A stretch of 12,662 bases of DNA from Gonium pectorale (Eukaryota > Chlorophyta > Chlorophyceae > Chlamydomonadales > Volvocaceae), in NCBI GenBank assembly GCA_001584585.1, contig LSYV01000008.1, positions 3,360,691 to 3,373,352 on the forward strand. Reading direction: 5' to 3'. Position 1 is the first letter of the stretch; each line of letters begins with the position of its first letter. The position numbers were made by a program, and so were the translations under genes. Of this stretch, positions 1-10,058 are shown piece after piece. The notes under the pieces were generated by a model. The model made no database searches and was not told the origin of the DNA. It was given only the letters and a program-made list of their open reading frames with translations.

Positions 1-80
1 CTTACAAGCGGCGCTTCCTCGCGCATGGCCCCCGGAGACCATACGGATGCCGAGACAAGCTTCCGGAGGCGGTGCGGTGG

Positions 81-110
81 TCCGCGGGAAACTGCTCCGC
101 GGGAAACTGC
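81..110 (+). repeat. Perfect 15-bp tandem duplication
   Basis: TCCGCGGGAAACTGC occurs twice head to tail. The unit is a multiple of three, so open frames across it are kept, but none is convincing as a gene. Confidence 0.95.
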
Positions 111-1039
111 TTTGGGGAGCTTCAGGCTACTGCCCAAGGGGCGGCGTGCCGCGTACCTTGGGTCCTTCCCAACGCCAGGGGTCCCCATGCATTGGGGACC
201 GCCTCAGAGCTGCGATATTGAGGCGCTCGAGGGCTCACTGCAGGTGGCTACGGTACGCCCTCACCAGCGGCACAAAGCCCCTCATCCTCCCTGCGGCTCC
301 GCGTCCTCAGGTTCCGCCAACCAATTCCCGCCCTCGTCACTACCCCGTTGCGACACCGACGCGCACGCATCTCGAACAGCTCCTTCACAGCGGCCTTACA
401 CGCGGGTGTGTGTGGTGCGGCGCCCAGGGTAGGGGCGGGGGGGGGGCACGTCAAACGACTCGCGGCTCTGGCGCCATGCATACCGTACCTACGTACACGG
501 ACCGCTGGCATGCGTCTAGTTGCGCAGCACAGGGAAGATATGCCGTGTCCTCCCCCCGTATATGTTGACAGCCTCGATGCGGCGGAGCTCTTGCTCCTGT
601 CCATGGCACCTCCTCATGTGGGCAACCCGGCGGGGCCCCTGCCGAGTCGGCCGTTGCGAACCCGGCCGGAAGAGGGGGCGCAGCCGCTCGAGCCGTCTCG
701 AGCTCCGGGGCACAGCTGCTCAGCCTCGTGCTGCTGCGGCTGGCCCATTCCCCAACATGGCTCGCCGCTGCCATTGCGCGCATCTGGTCGCCGCAGGTCG
801 CGCAGGGACCGCGCGCACCCGACCCCGGCGCGTTGATCCGCTGCGCGCAGAGGGGCCGACACCCAGGTGCAGCCCCTCGCACACGTAGAAATGCCGGCAT
901 GGCACCGCCCCAAGGCCGCGGCATGGCACGCCGGTGCCCACGCACGGCGACTGCTTCGTCAGCTGCGCGAGCATTCCCGGTTCGTAATTAGCAAAGGCGT
1001 TGCGTGAATTCAATAATGCGTGAGAACTTTATGTGTGTG

Positions 1040-1213
1040 TCACGCGTGGGAGCATTGTGGAAACGCTGGAGTCCTATCCGTGTACCCGCTTGACTCGGTC
1101 TTGTGCGCCGTCGAGTGGGTCGGGAGCCAATCGGTTTGCATAGCCTGCAGCACCTCTGCCACTTGGAGCCTGTAGTCTGCACCTGTATCAGGTGCGTTGG
1201 TTGGATCGGACAT
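1040..1213 (-). CDS. Small open frame of 57 codons, doubtful
   Basis: The frame starts ATG at 1213 (MSDPTNAPDTGADYRLQVAE...) and ends TGA at 1040. Composition is less biased than in surrounding GC-rich shadow frames, and LQVAEVLQAMQTDWLP could be helical. There is no recognised domain and no supporting neighbour. It could be a short exon, a transposon remnant or chance. Confidence 0.12.
   Translation of the reverse strand: MSDPTNAPDTGADYRLQVAEVLQAMQTDWLPTHSTAHKTESSGYTDRTPAFPQCSHA
1179..1195. repeat. Small perfect hairpin
   Basis: GCACCTG, TAT, CAGGTGC: a 7-bp stem with a 3-nt loop. It lies inside the doubtful minus-strand frame 1040-1213. Confidence 0.6.
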
Positions 1214-1463
1214 GTCGGCTCGCAGCCTGGAATGGATCAATGGAACCAAACGACTCGGCCCTTGGACCCCAAGGGCTCCATGTGCACATTTACTCGCATA
1301 CGGGACTGTGGGTGACTATGAGGTGCTCATGTGGTGTGCTATCGGAAACCGAGGCGCGTCGCGGCGGATTCACTGGTTCGCCTGTCCCTGGGGTCGGCTG
1401 TACAGGGGAGAGCGCACAATCGGTGGGTGCGGAGGTGGGGGGTCCGCGCATCCGTTCGTGGGC

Positions 1464-1482
1464 TGCGTGCGTGCGTGCGTGC
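1464..1482 (+). repeat. Short (TGCG)n microsatellite
   Basis: Nearly five copies of TGCG, followed by a further GC/TG alternating stretch to about 1495. Confidence 0.85.
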
Positions 1483-1725
1483 ATGTGCGCGCGCGCCAGA
1501 CGTCGAGAGGTGGTCCCACTTACCTGAACTTGCCTCCAACGCGCAAAGCATCATTCTGACCACGCGCGAGCGCCCTTTGCTCGACCTTCCCTGCTTGGCT
1601 CTGCTGTGGGTTTGGAGCTCTGGCCGAATCCGCATGAACCCTCACACAATCGAGTGGAAGAACCACAAGGTGGACCTTTCCGTACTGCCTTGGTCTTGAA
1701 ATGTAAGGAGTGTTTTTTCCGGAGC

Positions 1726-1761
1726 TCAGGAGCTTCTTTGAGCAGTAAATAAAGCTCCTGA
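1726..1761. repeat. 10-bp perfect inverted repeat
   Basis: TCAGGAGCTT (1726-1735) and AAGCTCCTGA (1752-1761) are exact reverse complements with a 16-nt spacer. AATAAA (1747-1752) sits at the edge of the right arm and TGTAA at 1702-1706 lies just before. It could be a 3'-end structure of a plus-strand transcript, but no plus-strand gene is evident. Confidence 0.7.
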
Positions 1762-1875
1762 ACGACTGGGAATTAACGGCGTGTGTGTCGTATTGTGCGC
1801 CCAAAGGTTCCGATGGAGTGGAACGACCCATGGGTCGGCACCCGGAAGAGCGCACACCGGATGGCTAGCTTTCCG

Positions 1876-1880
1876 TTACA
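1876..1880 (-). terminator. Candidate TGTAA poly(A) signal for the pherophorin-like gene
   Basis: TTACA on the plus strand reads TGTAA on the minus strand. It is the first such pentamer I find downstream of the stop at 2689, implying a 3' UTR of about 0.8 kb. Volvocine mRNAs usually carry TGTAA 10-15 nt before the cleavage site. A non-canonical, closer signal is possible. Confidence 0.35.
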
Positions 1881-2688
1881 TATGCTGTTGGGTTTAGAAA
1901 ACCCGAATAGCAGTTTGGATACTGCTAGATTCCTGAAGGATAGGCCCAGAGGCAGCGCCCTCATTGAAAGTTGTGTGGGAAACGTGTTCACGTGTACCGC
2001 GCCCCGCGCTGCACGCGCAGCTCCACTCTTTGCAGCGCTTCGTTCTCCGCTATGTGGAATCAAACCACCAAGTGCCAGAATGATGCTATGACAATCTCAG
2101 AGCGGCTAGGTGCGCTAAGCAACACCAATCAATCGAGCCCGACACTGCTAAAGGTTCAAAGCTAGGAACATGTGCTACCTCTTCCAAGCGCTGCGCACCA
2201 AACCGAATTAACCGAATGCAACCAGTGTGAGCGACTATCATCATTGTGCGTACGCGGTGCATTACTGCGCCGCAGACTTCCATTGACAAGCGATCATAAG
2301 TTCTCAATCCTTGCCGGCCATTGCTAGCATATGCCAGCAGCAAACATGGCACTAACAAGTAAAAAACGCCACAAATGAACGACACAACTATGGGCAGCAG
2401 TCTATACGGAGGGCCATGCGGGCCTACCTCCACGGCACCACTATGCGGTTAAAGCTATGCAGTGCAATGCAATGAGCGCTGCGGCGCACTGAACTTCATT
2501 CCATGTCTTCACGTGAGTGATATGTACAATATGTGTTCTATTAGATGAGGGTTATGGGATATTCTACGAAAGGGTAGCTACCCTTGTTCATGCGTCTAGT
2601 CTCCAATCAATCTATGCCACATGCATCCATCCACACACGTTACGGCAATGCTATCGTGCGACGCTGGGGCGCAGAGGCCCTCTAACGA
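1881..2688 (-). other. Probable 3' UTR or downstream flank of the pherophorin-like gene
   Basis: This stretch is less GC-rich than the exons and has open frames on both strands of about 65-115 codons, none with a recognisable domain or coding pattern. I read it as untranslated sequence of the gene above it. The limit is set only by the candidate TGTAA. Confidence 0.4.
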
Positions 2689-5600
2689 TCATTGCGCGAG
2701 CGGCACCGAGTTGGTAGGGCAGCACTTGGAGTCCTTGTCGTAGAAGGTGTGCGTGCAGCCGTTGCCCAGGCACAGGCCCGCGGGCGTGCCACAGGGGCTG
2801 TGCCGGTCGAGCGCCATGCACACCCGCAGGCCGTCGGCGGGCAGCGTGGGGAAGGGCACGTACAGGCGGGTGAGCGACAGCACGCCGTACTTGACTCCCT
2901 TGACAATCTGGGTGCTGTAGGAGGGGTAGGTGGTGATGCCGTTGAGGGTCATCTTGCGGGCGGCCTTGGGCGACTCGGCCACACACATCGGCTCTGTGAG
3001 GGTGGGGGAAACAAAGGGGGGAGAGAGCGGACGGAGCGGTTATTTCGGGCGCGGCACACGCTGGCTGCGGGTTCAGCTGCGCAAGACTGTATCCATTCCG
3101 TTTCCCGGTTCCATTGCCAGCTCCGCATGACGTTCTACCCAGCCAACCAAGAAACCAACCACCCAACCGACTCACTGATGAGGATCTGGATCTTGGCCAG
3201 ATCCATATTGGCGCAGGGCTGGCCGGACGTGGCGGGCGCGGAGGCGTTGACTGTGAAGCAGTAGGTTGCGAGGTAGGGCTCGGTGGCGGTGCCGGTTGTG
3301 AGGTTGAAGGGGCCGCTGAAGGGGCTCATGCGCAGCGGGCTGAGGGACGGCTGGCGCGCGCGGCAGCTGGTGAAGGGGAAGCCGGAGGTCAGGGCGTCAG
3401 CGGCAGGTGGAGGGGAGGGAGGCGGTGGGTTGGGCGGCGGCGGGGAGGGCGGCGGAGGCGAGGGCGGTGGGGGGAGGGAGGAGGCGGGTTGGGCGGGGGC
3501 GGGGAGGGCGGTGGCGGCGGAGGGCGGGGGAGGGGAAGGCGGCGGCGGCGAGGGCGGGGGAGGGGAGGGCGGTGGCGGCGAGGGCGGCGGCGGGGAGGGC
3601 GGGGGAGGTGAGGGCGGGGGAGGGGGCGGCGGCGACGGAGAGGGAGGAGGAGGCGAGGGCGGGCGGGGCGAGGGCGGGCGGGGAGAGGGCGGCCGGGGCG
3701 AGGGCGGCGGCGAGCACGGGCAGTATTGGATGGTGAAGGACCCGATTCCGAAGTTGGTGGGGCTGTTGGTGCAGATGGGGTCGGAGGGGTTGCCGCTGGT
3801 CACGAAGTTCCATGCCAGCCACGCCGTCTCGCCGCTGGGGGCCACCGTCTGGACAGTGGGGTACAGGTACCGGCGCGTGCACCAGCCCACGCCCAGGTCG
3901 TCATACTGCAGATGGTGGAGGGGAGGGGGGAGGGGAGAGGCGTGCATGTCAGGGAGCGGGTCAGGCGTCAGGGCGATTATCGATGCGTGTGGCTGATACG
4001 CCGCCTCGCAGAGTTCCAGAACCAGGCCCAGACCTTGGAAGCACACAACATCGGTGGTGGTGATGCCCAGGAAGGCGAGCAGGCGCGCCTGGTGAGCCCG
4101 TCAAGAAATGCGATCAGAACCTCATGACCCCGCCCTGGATCTCACCGACACAGTGATGTTGAAGGAAGAGGTCGCCGCGGGGATGGCAAAGCTATTGGGG
4201 AGCTGCGGCTGGCTACACTGGATGGGCTGCAGGGGAACAATGTTAAAGACAGAGCTGTAGAAGCCAGCCAGGTCAAACACCTGCCAGTTGACCGTCGTAC
4301 CGGCCGCCCAGGAGGAGCTGAGCGTGAGGGTCAGGTAGCCGGGTGCGGGCGAGTCGGTGCGCAGTGTGGCGGTGCCGACCTCGGCGCCGGAGCTGGCGGA
4401 GCGGATGGGGCCGGAACGGACGCCGTCGGGCCGCTCGACATTGTCGGACACGAGGTGGGTGGCGGGGCCGCAGGTGGGAGGCGGGGCAGGCGGCTTGGGA
4501 GGCGGGGGCGGCGACGGTGGGGCGGGGCAGGGGCAGTACTGGAGCGTGAAGCCTGGGGGGCGGGGAGGGAGCGGGGGAAGGGGATGGGCGCGCGGGCGTG
4601 AGTCTCGTGACTCCAGTGGAGCGGCATGAAGGGGGCAACTTCTCGAGAAAGGTTGATAAGAGGAAATAAAGGACGCCCACGCTCAAAACGGAATCAGCCC
4701 AGGCGCACACACAATGACCAGCGCAGCGACCTCCCCCCCAGGTTCCCATAGCAGAATTCACTCCCATGACTTACTTCCAATGCCGAAGCTGGTGTCGCTG
4801 TTGGTGCAGATTGAGCTGGACGGGGAGTTGGCTTCCACGTACTCCCACGCCAACCACGACGCCTCGCCGCCGGGGGCGACAGCCTGTAGGGCGGGGTAGA
4901 AGTACTGACGGGTGCACTGCGACAGCCCCAGCTGCTCGCGGGTCAGCGTGATGTTGAAGGAGGAGGTGGCGTTGGACAGCGTGAAGGTGTTGGCCATTGC
5001 TGGCTGGTGGCACTTGAGGCCCGAGAGGCTGAAGGTGAAAAGCGCGCTGTAGTAGGTGGGCAGGTCAAAGACCTGCCAGTTAATCACGGTCCCGGCGGCC
5101 CAGTTGGATCTGAGGACGAGGGTGATGCTGCCGGGCGCGGGCGAGTCGGCGTAGAGGGTGGCAGTGCCGACCTCGGCGCCGGAGACGGCGGAGCGGATGG
5201 GGCCGGAGCGGACGCCATCGGGTCGGTCGGTGTTGTTGGAGACGAGGTGGGTGGCGGGCCCGCACTCCCGCGGGGGCGCGGGCGGGGAGGGCGGCGGGCG
5301 GGGAGGGCTTGGAGGCGAGGGCGGGACGGCGCAGGGGCAGTTGTAGAGCGACATGCCTGAACATCAGGCGGGAAGGGCAGGGGGGAGAGCAGGGAATTTG
5401 AAGGGAGCATTGTTGGGACGGCGGCAGCACTCGAGCACGCCATCGGCGAAACCTGCACCCGCACCCAAGTATCACAGCTATTGGCGTGCACACTCCAGCC
5501 CCACCTCCACGCCCCGCGTTTCACTCACTTCCAACGCCGAAAGGAATATCCGCTGTCGTGCACACTTCGCTTGTAGGGTCGTTGGGCCTGACCCAGGTCC

Positions 5601-6138
5601 AAGCAAGCCATGCTACCTCCTCGCTCGGGCCGACGGTCTGAATCATGGGGTAGAAGTAGGCCAGCTGGCAGGACTTTAGGCCGATAGAAGCGTATGAGAC
5701 CGTGATGTTGAACGAGGTCGTGTTGGAGGCCAGAGTGAACTGGTTTGTGAGGGGGGGCACCCGACATGTGATGCCCATGGCGAGGTCGAGGTAGAAGCTG
5801 TGGGTCCAGTAGCTCTGCGTATCGTAGACCTGCCACTTGACTGTCGTGCTGGCAACCCAGTTAGAGTTGAGGACGAAGGTCATGCTGCCGGGCGCAGGGG
5901 AATCAACGAAGACGGTCGCCGTGCCAATCTCGGCCGAGTTCGCTGAGCTGCGGATAGGACCCACTCGATAGCCCTCGGGACGCTCAACTTTGTCGCTGAC
6001 AAGGTAAGTGGCTGCACGGCATTGTGGCGACTCGGCGTGGGCCGCGCGCATGGCGCTGCCAAACACGCAGAGTGCCGCGACCGCAGCGGCCGCTAGCGAT
6101 GGTCGTCGTCGCATGGGAGCTGGACCCTGCAATTGCAT
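2689..6138 (-). CDS. Pherophorin-like extracellular-matrix glycoprotein, five exons, three tandem N-terminal modules plus C-terminal pherophorin domain
   Basis: Exons read 6138-5529, 5356-4775, 4552-4146, 3905-3176 and 2993-2689. All introns are GT-AG (172, 222, 240, 182 bp; phases 1, 1, 0, 1) and the joined frame is open for 877 residues, ending in TGA. An in-frame TAA lies 24 nt before the ATG; Met9, just before RRR, is an alternative start. Residues 10-35 form a signal peptide (RRR, then an Ala/Val/Leu core, cleavage after AHA). Modules 1-3 span about residues 40-204, 235-398 and 425-589, each with four conserved Cys and a SFNIT sequon, joined by Cys-Pro-Cys and Pro-rich linkers. Residues 598-700 are Ser-Pro repeats, probably hydroxylated and glycosylated. 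Residues 701-877 match the C-terminal pherophorin (DUF3707) domain, including FPF, YCFTVNA, CANMDL and KCCP. The family is known to be secreted into the volvocine cell wall or matrix; this member's exact role is unknown. I am confident of the family and fairly confident of the splice sites. Confidence 0.9.
3405..3713 (-). repeat. Ser-Pro (SPPPP-type) linker of the pherophorin-like protein
   Basis: This encodes residues 598-700. Three SPRPP units are followed by a run of SPPPP units, an interruption rich in Ala and Ser (AATALPAPAQPASS), and further SPPPP units with one NPPPP. Such repeats are hydroxyproline-rich rods in extensins and pherophorins. The plus strand here is a dense series of G-runs. 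Its long plus-strand frame of Gly and Glu is a mirror of the codon bias, not a gene. Confidence 0.9.
3738..4472 (-). repeat. Module 3 of the triplicated matrix domain, split by an intron
   Basis: This covers about residues 425-589, from CGPATHLVSDN to FGIGS. The four Cys are in CGPATHL, IQCSQ, GWCTR and PICTN. Unlike copies 1 and 2 it is interrupted by the phase-0 intron 3906-4145, after SFNITVS. It then runs without an intron through GIGS into FTIQYCPC and the Ser-Pro linker. Confidence 0.85.
4775..5264 (-). repeat. Module 2 of the triplicated matrix domain
   Basis: This covers about residues 235-398, wholly within exon 2, from CGPATHLVSNN to FGIGS. The four Cys are in CGPATHL, LKCHQ, LSQCT and SICTN. 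The exon ends in GGAA followed by donor GTAAGT, exactly the same place and phase as module 1. A short Pro-rich linker with CPC precedes it in the same exon. Confidence 0.85.
5529..6021 (-). repeat. Module 1 of the triplicated matrix domain
   Basis: This covers about residues 40-204, wholly within exon 1. Shared marks are YLVSDKVERPEG, VGPIRS, EIGTAT, DSPAPG, WQVYD, SFNIT and GVGS at the end, plus four Cys (in SPQCR, GITCR, LKSCQ and SEVCT). It is the most divergent copy: the opening CGPATHL of copies 2 and 3 is CRAATYL here. The exon ends in GGAA followed by donor GTGAGT, splitting the codon of the terminal Ser. Confidence 0.85.
6034..6114 (-). other. Signal peptide coding segment of the pherophorin-like protein
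   Basis: From Met9 the protein begins MRRRPS, followed by an Ala/Val/Leu-rich hydrophobic stretch and GSAMRAAHA, a typical signal-peptidase site with small residues at -1 and -3. Cleavage would give a mature protein starting ESPQC. This fits secretion to the extracellular matrix. Confidence 0.8.
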
Positions 6139-6335
6139 TGCGTTTCGGGGACAACGGGGTTAGTTGGGTTGGCGACGGGGCACTGCGACACACAGCATTG
6201 ACAGGTAATGACAGATGACAACGTCAACTACACTGGCATTTTCTATGATGCTGAATTACCTTGCTGCTAAACAGAACTGCTGAAGAAAAGGTGCAGGTGG
6301 GAAGCAGTTGGCAGACGAGCTAACCGCCGCGCAAA
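6139..6335 (-). promoter_or_regulatory. 5' flank of the pherophorin-like gene (5' UTR and presumed promoter)
   Basis: This is the sequence directly upstream of the start codon. The ATG at 6138 has G at -3, while the alternative ATG at 6114 has C at -3. I see no clear TATA box and cannot place the transcription start. Confidence 0.3.
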
Positions 6336-8316
<1,981 letters not shown>

Positions 8317-8329
8317 TCATTGCCAGCCT

Positions 8330-9025
8330 TGTAGCTCTGTAGCCGGGCATCGCGTAACCGTTACTCCAACAGGCTTGTATGGTACGTGTTCGTCGCAGCG
8401 CCATGATGCCCACATGTGCCACTGGGCTAAGCTCGTCTTGCGGTTCTGGAACGGAATGGTAGAGCGCCCCGATACGCTGTGCCACCGGGCCTTCGTGGCA
8501 GACCTGAGGCAAGCGCTTGTCGATGGGGTGACTGATTGCTGGTCAGCAGGGGCGCTGCGCTTCCTTGCTGACTCGGGTATCCGGGCCCCCGAGGGACTGA
8601 CGGGTAGCGCGCGGGTAACGCACTTCGCGTCGTTGCTCATACCCATTGGCAAAGTATTGGATAGCTTTGCCGACAGTTTTGATGCTCGGTGGCAGCTGCC
8701 CCATGTGACTGGAGCACCCCGCGACTTCCCTAGCGGCGAGACGGGAGTTAAGATGTGCCGGTATGCCAGCTGGATGGGGGGCCCTTTGTACACGGCGACT
8801 GTGATGGCACCCAGCTTGCACCAAACGTTGATGCGGTTCAGCCTAGGATGTTGGGAGACGGAGGTGAACCGGCCCAATGGGCGAGCCCGGGCTGAGCGAA
8901 CGTGCAAGGCCTGTGGTGACGCCGCGGCCGTAGAGGATGAACTACAGGTGTTCTGCGAATGCCCATGCTACGAGCAACTCCGCGACCAATTCGAGATTGC
9001 TAGACGGTTTCCTTACGGAGCGTAG
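8330..9025 (+). pseudogene. C-terminal fragment of a non-LTR retrotransposon ORF2-type protein
   Basis: The frame runs about 230 codons to TAG. Marks typical of the C-terminal tail of LINE ORF2-type proteins are [18 protein letters not shown] near the start, then HQTLMRFSLGCWETEVNRP, NGRARAERTCKACG, VEDELQVFCECPCY and EQLRDQF near the end. The last block corresponds to the usual C-x2-C...H...C zinc-knuckle-like motif, but Gln stands where the family normally has His, a sign of decay. No reverse transcriptase or endonuclease domain is present upstream, so the copy is 5'-truncated. The frame stays open upstream through the AGCAG repeat, giving an apparent 386-residue ORF, but that part is not protein-like. 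It is not expected to be functional on its own. Confidence 0.75.
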
Positions 9026-9360
9026 CGTAGTATATGGAAACCGAGGTTTCCTGCGTTCCACGAGAGTGCACCCACACGGGTGTACGGTTGTTGTGTCTTA
9101 AGGGAGGTGTGAAGCCGGTGTAGGCTATTCTCGCCGATTACAACGTAGCTACGTAGGTGCTTGTTCCGAGGTCCTAGTGGCTTGGAAAGCCTCCGGTTTA
9201 GGCCTCGGGATAACACCACCCAGGCGTCCCCCTGCGGTGAATAAGAACGCTTTCTCTGCTTGCAGGTACTAAAGGTATTTTGGAGCTGTGCATGTGTGTT
9301 TTGACCGGACTGGTCTTTGGCATGTCAGACTTGGCCGGTTGGCATGGGTTCTGGTTGGCG

Positions 9361-9365
9361 TGTAA
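9361..9365 (+). terminator. Candidate TGTAA poly(A) signal of the LINE copy
   Basis: TGTAA sits 336 nt after the LINE stop codon in T/G-rich sequence of the sort common near volvocine poly(A) sites. The assignment rests on position and motif only. Confidence 0.35.
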
Positions 9366-9456
9366 CGGGAGGGGCAATGCTGGAAACTTTGGGCTTTAGG
9401 CATCGTAACATGATTACCATTATGAAGGAGGCCCCGCCAGCTGCGGTAGGAGCCTA

Positions 9457-9461
9457 GTTAC
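9457..9461 (-). terminator. Candidate TGTAA poly(A) signal on the minus strand
   Basis: The plus strand reads TTACA. It falls at the very end of the minus-strand open frame 9458-9943, so the TAA stop is part of the pentamer. It could end a minus-strand transcript from the putative exons to its right. Confidence 0.2.
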
Positions 9462-9943
9462 AGGCTGTCTGGGATACCAGGCACGCCATACTTCGGCGTC
9501 AGACGATGAAGCGGGGTAGAGACGAGGACCATAACCCGCTCCCCCACCCCAATATTCGCAATTCGTCCATGGCCCCCCCGGCTTTGACGGACGTGTAACC
9601 TGTAACCTGTAACCTGTAACCTGTAACCTGTAACCTGACACGGTCCCGTGCCGAGCCGCTCACACATCACCGCCAGGTCGGACGGCTCCCCGCATTGGGA
9701 GCCAGCCAGGGGACGTGCCGGCACGGGTTGGGAGAGGTGGGGTGGACGGGGGTGCGGTGCCACCGCCGGCAGCCATGCAGCTGCCATAGAGCCGTGCCGG
9801 CGCAGCGGGTAGGTGCACGCGCGGGTACATATGTTGAAGGTCCGAAGGTCCGGACGTACGCCAGCGGGGGCAAAGCGTATGATGTCGTGCACGGCCTCCA
9901 AGCATGCACTGTTAGCTGTTGTTATTTCGCTATACTCCGCAGC
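9458..9943 (-). CDS. Possible exon or ORF of an unrecognised gene
   Basis: The minus strand is open for 161 codons from 9943 to a TAA at 9458-9460, which is itself the end of a TGTAA pentamer. The first ~40 residues look the most protein-like: SEITTANSACLEAVHDIIRF, then GVRPDLRTFN. That last stretch superficially resembles a pentatricopeptide (PPR) motif turn, but one partial match is not enough to call the family. The second half crosses the 7-bp tandem repeat and is rich in Pro and Arg. No ATG is required if this is an internal or last exon. An acceptor could lie just upstream, for example after GGAG at about 9938. No homologue is recognised, and it may be a decayed gene or chance. Confidence 0.22.
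   Translation of the reverse strand, partial: AAEYSEITTANSACLEAVHDIIRFAPAGVRPDLRTFNICTRACTYPLRRHGSMAAAWLPAVAPHPRPPHLSQPVPARPLAGSQCGEPSDLAVMCERLGTGPCQVTGYRLQVTGYRLHVRQSRGGHGRIANIGVGERVMVLVSTPLHRLTPKYGVPGIPDSL
9594..9635 (+). repeat. 7-bp tandem repeat (TGTAACC)6
   Basis: There are six perfect copies of TGTAACC, followed by a partial TG. Each unit contains the pentamer TGTAA, the volvocine poly(A) signal, on the plus strand. The 42-bp length keeps frame, and on the minus strand it reads as two copies of a QVTGYRL-type heptapeptide inside the open frame 9458-9943. It is not the known green-algal telomere repeat (TTTTAGGG or TTTAGGG types). Confidence 0.97.
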
Positions 9944-10058
9944 TCATTTGGTTGCTGTGTAGGGAGGCGGGGCAACCGGTGACCGGTGTTGCTGTAGCCG
10001 GATGGGCATGGGAGAAGGTGAGGCGGCGCGACGGCCGTGAGCGCGACGGCATCCAAAC

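Larger units (their letters stand above)
1..1700. other. Region without a convincing gene
   Basis: GC-rich sequence up to about 960 gives overlapping open frames on both strands, as expected from composition. One minus-strand stretch (about 265-390, reading AAVKELFEMRARRCRNG) has an exon-like look and a possible donor at 264, but no partner exon. Also present are a run of ten G at 437-446, a (TGCG)n tract at 1464-1482 and a minus-strand TGTAA at 2-6. Nothing here is strong enough to call a gene except the doubtful ORF listed separately. Confidence 0.5.
8330..9380 (+). mobile_element. 5'-truncated non-LTR (LINE) retrotransposon copy
   Basis: This joins the ORF2-type tail (stop at 9023-9025) with about 350 bp downstream that resembles a volvocine 3' UTR, T/G-rich and ending near TGTAA at 9361-9365. 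A conserved 3' part with a missing 5' part is the usual outcome of target-primed reverse transcription. Both ends are uncertain. I could not identify a target-site duplication or a poly(A) tail. The 3' limit may instead be the TGTAACC array at 9594-9635. Confidence 0.55.

Noticed and set aside
25..945. Overlapping ORFs on both strands in the GC-rich left end
   Set aside because: Composition is dominated by Arg, Ala, Pro and Gly in all frames, as expected from GC-rich non-coding DNA. No domain or splice-consistent set could be built, though one minus-strand stretch at 265-390 remains open to doubt.
2151..2163. Box-B-like GGTTCAAAGC, possible tRNA gene
   Set aside because: No matching box A, no acceptor stem and no cloverleaf could be drawn around it.
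1783..2433. ORFs of 96-115 codons on both strands below the pherophorin stop
   Set aside because: They overlap each other on opposite strands, lack domains, and lie in the presumed 3' UTR.
3283..3996. Plus-strand 237-codon frame rich in Gly and Glu
   Set aside because: It is the mirror of the Ser-Pro codons of the pherophorin-like gene. The repeat codons CCN/TCN read as GGN/GAN on the other strand, and the flanking modules fix the true strand as minus.
9594..9635. Telomere-like repeat
   Set aside because: The unit TGTAACC does not match TTTTAGGG or TTTAGGG types on either strand, and the array is short and internal.
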